Positions 57,031-64,000 of a DNA stretch of 64,000 bases are shown here, piece after piece. Every line of letters starts with the position of its first letter. The first letter of the stretch is position 1. Made by a program: the position numbers and the translations under genes. Under the pieces are notes generated by a model, which saw nothing but the letters and a program-made list of their open reading frames with translations, was not told the origin of the DNA and ran no database searches. The stretch is from Macrostomum hystrix (lineage: Eukaryota; Platyhelminthes; Macrostomidae): the NCBI GenBank assembly GCA_950097015.1, contig CATNEN010000001.1, positions 23,055,501-23,119,500 of the forward strand. Reading direction: 5' to 3'.

Positions 57031-59126
57031 CTGCCAGGTGATTTCAGAGAAGTATTAATTTATAACTGGGCATTGGGATTTTTTAGTTAGAATTTGTCAA
57101 AGTACAAATATTTTTTCTTGAATCTTTTTTACCGTAGGTGAAATCTGCATTTTTAAATTGTCATTAAAAGCACAAAAGTGTTTCTTAAATAAATGCTACA
57201 TATTTGCTGCTTTATGAAAATGTCCACTTGAGTCCTAAATTTTCGTAAACAGACAGAAATGGGCTGATGTAATGACCATAGTTTATCAATTTGTAGTAAG
57301 TTGTAAGGGACTAAATATCAAATATGATTTTGTATTATAATAATAGCTATACTTATTTGTATATTGATTAAGGACATGGCTCAGAGTAATTTGAATGAAT
57401 GCATTCTTAAAAAATTTACAGTTTTAGTTTTTTTGTAAATTCAATTATAAATATACACTGAGTCCTCTCATTTTCTTGAAACTATGTCCTTCTTTAATTG
57501 TCTAAAGATCTATAGTTATACTATAGCATAGTATATTATAGTATATATTATCGAATTAGTTACAGACTCTTGAATTCAGAACTGGAACAACACAAATTTG
57601 AGGGAATAATTATATGAGAATATTGAAATGGCTTTCAAAACGAATATATATATATGTCGCTGTGTTTTTTAATAAATGTAGAGAACAGTAAATACTACCT
57701 TCGTTGTCTGCCATTGACAGTTTACTTTCTAGAATAGTTCTTAGGCCGTTTGTTGAAAATCAGAATACTGGTCCGTCGTAAACTAATTTCAAGAAAGCAA
57801 GTTAGATTTCTAAGTTAAACTTGTTGTCCCTAGAGCTTTTAACGCGACAATTAGTTTCAACAAAACCTGTCACATAATGCAAACTCTGCGAATCATCAAG
57901 TCCCTTTTAAATTAAAAGCGCTTTTTAGTCTAAAAAACTGACTTTTTAAAGTTGTGTATTTGCTTTTTGTGAAACATCTCTAAAAAAACTAACCTCAGAG
58001 ACATTATGTACAAAAAATGTACTGTTCTTCTTAAGAAAAGAGCATGAGTATAAGTAAACATCTAATTAGAGTTAAAATCTATAGTAGTTGGGCTCTTCTA
58101 TCTCTGAAATGATAAATTTTTAATTATGTACTATTTCACCAAGTCGTATGCTGCAATACATTGTGAAAGATAATTTAGATTTTCCATGAAATAGGCGCAG
58201 AAAACAATATGTAGTTGACTGATATTTTATGCAAGCATAATATAAAATGCTTGCAATCAGAAGCACTAAAACTGACTCGACTCGGGATAAAAAATGTATT
58301 AAGAATAATTACAAATAAAAGGCCAACAAAAGCAAAGAATACTTCCTTCTTGAATTTTTCTACTACGGCGAACGAATGCACTTATATATAGATTCATTCC
58401 TACAGTCTGCAATCTTCTAAGCATTTGACTTCTTATAGTAGCAAACAGATAGTCTCTCATTCCCAGGCGGCAAAGCTAACCGGCTCAACCGATTTGCCGC
58501 TGTCCAACTTACTCGTAACTCAGCTGCATATATCCTTCCTGCTTCATCTATCTTCCGAAATAGCGTTGGGATGTCTGCTTGTCATGGGGGGACTGTCCGG
58601 GTAGGACTTGCCTGATAAAGTCCGAGATAACTGCTCAGCTTTGTTATGAGAAGTGTGCATTACGCTGCGCACTTATGCACTCGTGCCTCGTGTTCTAGCG
58701 ACTCAATTACTCAAATGTTTTCCTTATAACTGCACTTTGCTGTAACCGCCCCTAAACTGAAATAAATGTGCCCCAATTGCTGCCTGAAAGCAAGAGTTTT
58801 TGGGTATCAGATTTCTCCCACGAGCAATCAATCTTTGACTTGATCCTTACTCCCAAAGCCTCCTCCTTCCCGCAGTCTCTGAGATGAACAAACACAAACA
58901 GAGTCTAGCTAGCAAAAGCTCAATTAATCAGCTTCTGGTTAACAAGCTCTGATCATGATGGAAACTCTCCGAAATGATGATAAGAATTTTATCCATCCAG
59001 TTTTAGATGTTTGTCCTGATGAACAAATTTTAGCGCTGGCCATAGTTGAAATTGATTGATTGTAAGCATCTTTGATTCCAATAGGATCAGATGGAAAACC
59101 TTCGAAAAATTGGGCATTGTAACAGC
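57031..59126. other. AT-rich stretch, no gene recognised
   Basis: Probably an intron or upstream DNA of the death-domain gene. No exon with splice sites and protein-like reading was found. Confidence 0.45.
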
Positions 59127-59210
59127 TGGGAGCTGTTACAGCAGGGATAAGGGAGTGACAGAGCAGGGATAAGGGAGTGACAGAGCAGGGATAAGGGAGC
59201 GGCACTATGA
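59127..59210. repeat. 20-bp repeat AGCAGGGATAAGGGAGTGAC
   Basis: Three to four copies following the 33-bp sequence shared with 59764-59796. Confidence 0.8.
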
Positions 59211-59584
59211 CATAGGCGGCACTGGAGTGGCATGGCTGGGTGTGTGGGTGAAAAGTGGTTAACAAGGCTGCAGCTGTGGTGTCTGCTCCCATTGGGCAGC
59301 CATCATCAGCCAATGAGATTTCCTGGCCAAACTCTCGACAAGGACAGAGACAAATTGTGCTTCCATCGAGTTACCATTTATTTATAGGGATGAAAAGTTT
59401 CCCAACAGAGAAAGCATTCTATCTATTAGTTCTGTTATTGGCATTGTTAAAGGACGAAAACTTGTTGGTGAGTTCACTATTAGCATGATTTTAGGAGTTT
59501 AGTTTTAAATAAACACTCGTTTTACTGCTTTGATATATTGATATTTGCATTGATGCATTGATTGGTCAATAAATTGATAGACAA

Positions 59585-59680
59585 GTTAACTTAAAATTAA
59601 AGATTAGATACAAAACTAGATAGATAGATATATAGATGGATAATATATTGATAGATTGATAGATTGATAGATTGGCAGAT
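59585..59680. repeat. GATA/GATTGATA simple repeat
   Basis: Interrupted GATAGATA and GATTGATA runs, similar to 32830-33010. Confidence 0.85.
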
Positions 59681-59789
59681 GCCCACTGACAATTTTTAAT
59701 GCCCACATTTTTCTTCCAAAATATTCAACCAATCGCAGTAAAAAATCCAGAAGGCGGTCCAGAAACCTTCGAAAAATTGGGCATTGTAA

Positions 59790-61060
59790 CAGCTGCGATT
59801 CTAGCTGCGTTTCTTTGGGGCGATTCTAGCTGCGCTTCTTGGGGCGATTCTAGCTGCGCTTCTTGGGGCGATTCTAGCTGCGATTCTTTGGGGCGATTCT
59901 AGCTGCGCTTCTTGGGGCGATTCTAGCTGCGCTTCTTGGGGCGATTCTAGTTGCGTTTCTTTGGGGCAATTCTAGCTGCGCTTCTTGGGGCGATTCTAGC
60001 TGCGCTTCTTGGGGCGATTCTAGCTGCGCTTCTTGGGGCGATTCTAGCTGCGCTTCTTGGGGCGATTCTAGCTGCGCTTCTTTGGGGCAATTCTAGCTGC
60101 GCTTCTTGGGGCGATTCTAGCTGCGCTTCTTGGGGCGATTCTAGCTGCGCTTCTTGGGGCGATTCTAGCTGCGCTTCTTGGGGCGATTCTAGCTGCGCTT
60201 CTTGGGGCGATTCTAGCTGCGCTTCTTGGGGCGATTCTAGCTGCGCTTCTTGGGGCGATTCTAGCTGCGCTTCTTGGGGCGATTCTAGCTGCGCTTCTTG
60301 GGGCGATTCTAGCTGCGCTTCTTGAGTCGATTCTAGCTGCGTTTCTTGGGGCGATTCTTGCTGCGTTTTCTTTTGCGATTCTAGCTGCGCTTCTTGGGGC
60401 GATTCTAGCTGCGCTTCTTGGGGCGATTCTTGCTGCGTTTCTTTGGGGCGATTCTAGCTGCGCTTCTTTGGGCGATTCTAGCTGCGCTTCTTGGGGCGAT
60501 TCTAGCTGCGCATCTTGGGGCGATTATAGCTGCGCTTCTTGGGGCGATTCTAGCTGCGCTTCTTGGGGCGATTCTAGCTGCGCTTCTTGGGGCGATTCTA
60601 GCTGCGCTTCTTGGGGCGATTCTAGCTGCGCTTCTTGGGGCGATTCTAGCTGCGCTTCTTGGGGCGATTCTAGCTGCGCTTCTTGAGTCGATTCTAGCTG
60701 CGTTTCTTGGGGCGATTCTTGCTGCGTTTTCTTTTGCGATTCTAGCTGCGCTTCTTGGGGCGATTCTAGCTGCGCTTCTTGGGGCGATTCTTGCTGCGTT
60801 TCTTGGGGCAATTTTAGCTGCACTTCTTTGGGCGATTCTAACTGCGCTTCTTGATTCGATTCTAGCTGCGCTTCTTGGGGCGATTCTAGCTGCGTTTCTT
60901 GGGGCAATTTTAGCTGCACTTCTTGGGGCGATTCTAGCTGCGTTTCTTGGGGCGATTCTTGCTGCGTTTTCTTTTGCGATTCTAGCTGCGCTTCTTGGGG
61001 CGATTCTAGCTGCGCTTCTTGGGGCGATTCTTGCTGCGTTTTCTTTTGCGATTCTAACTG
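59790..61060. repeat. 24-bp minisatellite (two linked 12-mers)
   Basis: About 52 copies of CGATTCTAGCTG joined to CGCTTCTTGGGG, with variants. The period is a multiple of 3, giving open frames such as the 8-residue SSCASWGD repeat. Confidence 0.95.
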
Positions 61061-61504
61061 TGTTTTAACATGCTAAGAAAAGCTGTTTAAGCGAACGAGC
61101 GATACGAACCTCAATGTGCATGAAAGCTGGAATTGTAAATATTGCAAAGTAGAGCCTAATTCTTTCCCTGACATCTGGCAGTTCATTTCGCTCTATAATT
61201 CATAATTCTTCACTTTCACTCTGTTTGCAGTCTTTCCATTCTACGCTCGTACAAGCGAATTTCAATTAGTTTCAAATACATTTTCAAAAGTAGTATTAGC
61301 ATCAGCAGCAGCTGATCATTTTGCTGAATGCCATGTACCAACATGCCAGACATTTCAGTACTAGTTTAATCGTCTCGCGTGAATCTTTCCAGGAATTCGG
61401 CCTGTTTAACAGATTAACTGCAGGACTTTCTCCCAGATCCATATGACACCCAATTAGTATCCTACCTGTAGCTTGGGTAGGTAACATCGGTACATTATAG
61501 TCAC
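61061..61504. other. unique spacer between arrays
   Basis: AT-moderate sequence with a short GCAGCAGCAGC run near 61300. No gene was recognised. Confidence 0.5.
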
Positions 61505-62800
61505 GATTCGGGTCTAGATTCTAGGTACGATTCTAGGTAGGATTCTAGGTAGGATTCTAGGTACGATTCTAGGTACGATTCTAGGTACGATTCTAGGTAC
61601 GATTCTAGGTACGATTCTAGATAGGATTCTAGGTACGATTCTAGATAGGATTCTAGGTACGATTCTAGGTACGATTCTAGGTACGATTCTAGATAGGATT
61701 CTAGGTACGATTCTAGATAGGATTCTAGGTACGTTTCTGGGTAGGATTCTAGGTACGATTCTAGGTAGGATTCTAGGTACGATTCTAGATAGGATTCTAG
61801 GTACAATTCTAGGTAGGATTCTAGGTACGATTCTAGGTAGGATTCTAGGTACGATTCTAGATAGGATTCTAGTCAGGATTCTAGGTAGGATTCTAGATAG
61901 GATTCTAAGTACGATTCTAGGTAGGATTCTAGGTACGATTCTAGATAGGATTCTAAGTACGATTCTAGGTACGATTCTAGGTACGATTCTAGGTACGATT
62001 CTAGGTACGATTCTAGGTAGGATTCTAGGTACGATTCTAGGTAGGATTCTAGGTACGATTCTAGATAGGATTCTAGGTAGGATTCTAGGTAGGATTCTAG
62101 ATAGGATTCTAGATAGGATTCTAGGTAGGATTCTAGGTAGGATTCTAGATAGGATTCTAAGTAGGATTCTAGGTAGGATTCTAGGTAGGATTCTAGGTAG
62201 GATTCTAGGTAGGATTCTAGATAGGATTCTAGGTTCAATTCTATATAGGATTCTAAGTACGATTCTAGATAGGATTCTAGGTAGGATTCTAGGTACGATT
62301 CTAGATAGGATTCTAGGTAGGATTCTAGGTAGGATTCTAGATAGGATTCTAGATAGGATTCTAGGTAGGATTCTAGGTAGGATTCTAGATAGGATTCTAA
62401 GTAGGATTCTAGGTAGGATTCTAGGTAGGATTCTAGGTAGGATTCTAGGTACGATTCTAGATAGGATTCTAGGTTCAATTCTAGATAGGATTCTAAGTAC
62501 GATTCTAGATAGGATTCTAGGTAGGATTCTAGATAGGATTCTAGGAACGATTCAAGATAGGATTCTAGGTACGATTCTAGGTAGGATTCTAGGTACGATT
62601 CTAGATAGGATTCTAGGTACGATTCTAGATAGGATTCTAGGTACGATTCTAGATAGGATTCTAGGTACGATTCTGGGTAGGATTCTAGGTAGGATTCTAG
62701 ATAGGATTCTAGGTACGATTCTAGATAGGATTCTAGTTACGATTCTGCGTACGATTTTAGTTATGATTCTTGGTACGATTCTAGGTACGATTCCTGATAC
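61505..62800. repeat. 12-bp minisatellite CGATTCTAGGTA
   Basis: About 105 copies of GATTCTAGGTAC/G and GATTCTAGATAG. The minus strand reads a YLES repeat without stops. A block of variants including AGGTTCAATTC recurs about 240 bp apart (62231/62471). Copies decay at the right edge. Confidence 0.95.
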
Positions 62801-62904
62801 GATTCCAGTTATGTTTCCATTTGCGATTCCAAAAAAGATTCGATGTAAGATTCGTGCTGCGATTCTGGCTTCGAGTTTTGCTACGATTCCAGCAATAATA
62901 GCTA

Positions 62905-63201
62905 TTGAAGTACCAGCAGAAGCAGCAGCAGCAGCAGCAGCAGCAACAGCAACATTCGTCGTCAGCCCCTAGAAGTTCCAAAATAGAGTTTAATCGTTTA
63001 TCGCAAATTGTTGCTGGGATTTCGCCGTGGAACAGATCAGCCGGACAAATTCCAATCCCTGTTGCCCAATTAGTAGGCAGAGAAAGAGCGACTGCAAGAC
63101 ATTGCAGATTTAAGGGTCGAAAAAAAGTAATTCGATATCTTCAGGGTATAATCCTGGCCTGCCTGTCAGTTTTCACTGTCCCTGTGTCACTGGCAGCATG
63201 A
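62905..63201 (+). CDS. possible polyQ open frame between arrays
   Basis: From ATG-like TTG/ATT context: KYQQK, then about ten Gln from CAG/CAA, then APRSSKIEFNRLSQIVAGI and a basic part to TGA. Non-repetitive and protein-like over about 75 residues, but no family, splice site or start context supports it. Confidence 0.2.
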   Translation: MKYQQKQQQQQQQQQQHSSSAPRSSKIEFNRLSQIVAGISPWNRSAGQIPIPVAQLVGRERATARHCRFKGRKKVIRYLQGIILACLSVFTVPVSLAA

Positions 63202-63359
63202 AATCTATGCGCACGGCAGAGTCCGTCAGGGTCGGCTCAAGATCTCATTTCTGCTTGCAGAGAAATATAGCTCTAGTAATTGTATCAGGCAGAAATACTG
63301 GCCACTGATCCAGCTCTGGATGTCCATACTGACATTTTCATTTCGCTTGAACTGCGATT

Positions 63360-63870
63360 CTAGCTAAAATATTTGTAGGATTCTAGCTGCGATTCTAGCT
63401 GCGATTCTAGCTGCGATTCTTGCTGCGATTCTTGCTGCGATTCTAACTGCGATTTCTGCTTCGACTTTAACTGCGATTATCGCTACGATTCTTGCTATTC
63501 TCGCTGCGATCTTGCTGCGATTCTTGCTGCGATTCTTGCTGCGATTCTTGCTACGATTCTTGCTACGATTCTTGCTGTGATTCTTGCTGCGATTCTTGCT
63601 ACGATTCGTGCTACGATTCCTGCTACGATTCTTGCTGCGATTCTTGCTGCGATTCTTGCTATGATTCTTGCTAAAATTTTTGCTGCGATTCTTGCTACGA
63701 TTTTTGCTACGATTCTTGCTACGATTCTTGCTGCGATTCTTGCTGCGATTCTTGCTACGATTTTTGCTACGATTCTAGCTATGATTCTTGCTACGATTCT
63801 TGCTGCGATTCTGCTGCGATTCTTGCTGCGATTCTTGCCGCGATTCTTGCTGAGATTCTTGCTGTGATTT
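63360..63870. repeat. 12-bp minisatellite CGATTCTTGCTG
   Basis: About 42 copies with A/G alternation at one site (GCTGCG/GCTACG). Related to the two preceding arrays by the shared CGATTCT core. Confidence 0.95.
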
Positions 63871-64000
63871 TTTTGCGATGCTTGCAAAAAATGAATTGAA
63901 TTGAATTTGAATTGAATTTAATTCAATTAGCGATATGAATTTTCTGTAACATAGTGTTCTTGAATTAAAAGGAAAATTTTTTGCATTGCCTTGTTTCAAA

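Noticed and set aside
58939-59313. 124-codon minus-strand open frame
   Set aside because: Includes translated 20-bp repeats and the shared 33-bp leader. No family recognised; probably chance.
61501-62478. Minus-strand YLES repeat proteins
   Set aside because: A 12-bp satellite without stops in that frame; pure repeat.

Overview
This is a piece of an animal (metazoan) nuclear genome, not a prokaryotic one. The genes are split into many GT-AG exons with matching codon phases. Coding exons are GC-rich, with CAG/polyQ runs, while introns and spacers are AT-rich. tRNA-derived SINE copies and a hAT DNA transposon are present. Almost every intron carries its own minisatellite. The style suits a repeat-rich invertebrate, perhaps a lophotrochozoan or flatworm, but I cannot name the species from sequence alone.

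Layout. (1) 1-21466, + strand: the 3' part of a gene I identify as EPG5 (autophagosome-lysosome tethering). Fifteen exons join in frame to 2300 codons and a stop; the N-terminal exons lie upstream of the window. (2) 21467-25758: AT-rich spacer with minisatellites and one possible two-exon coding fragment. (3) 25759-28887, - strand: a four-exon gene for a TMEM97/sigma-2-receptor-like EXPERA membrane protein with a C-terminal dilysine signal. A 1257-bp hAT element with a perfect 8-bp target-site duplication sits exactly at the end of its first coding exon. (4) 28888-29868: a head-to-head promoter region holding an RFX X-box-like site and a FOX-like site. (5) 29869-53445, + strand: a complete androglobin (ADGB) gene, 26 constitutive exons and 1894 codons. 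It has a calpain-like region, a circularly permuted globin domain split by an IQ motif, and a lysine-rich tail. Candidate alternative first exons, a cassette exon and an alternative C-terminal exon are also visible. (6) 55808-57030, - strand: the last two exons of a gene ending in a death domain. (7) 57031-64000: AT-rich sequence, then three large minisatellites built from related 12-mers.

The genes do not form a pathway. The TMEM97-like gene and ADGB are divergent and could share promoter elements. The ciliary-type X-box fits the known role of androglobin in ciliated and sperm cells. The most unusual theme is the minisatellites. Several have repeat units that contain strong 5' splice-site sequence, and one array (35030-36430) is plainly an amplified copy of a real exon-intron junction.
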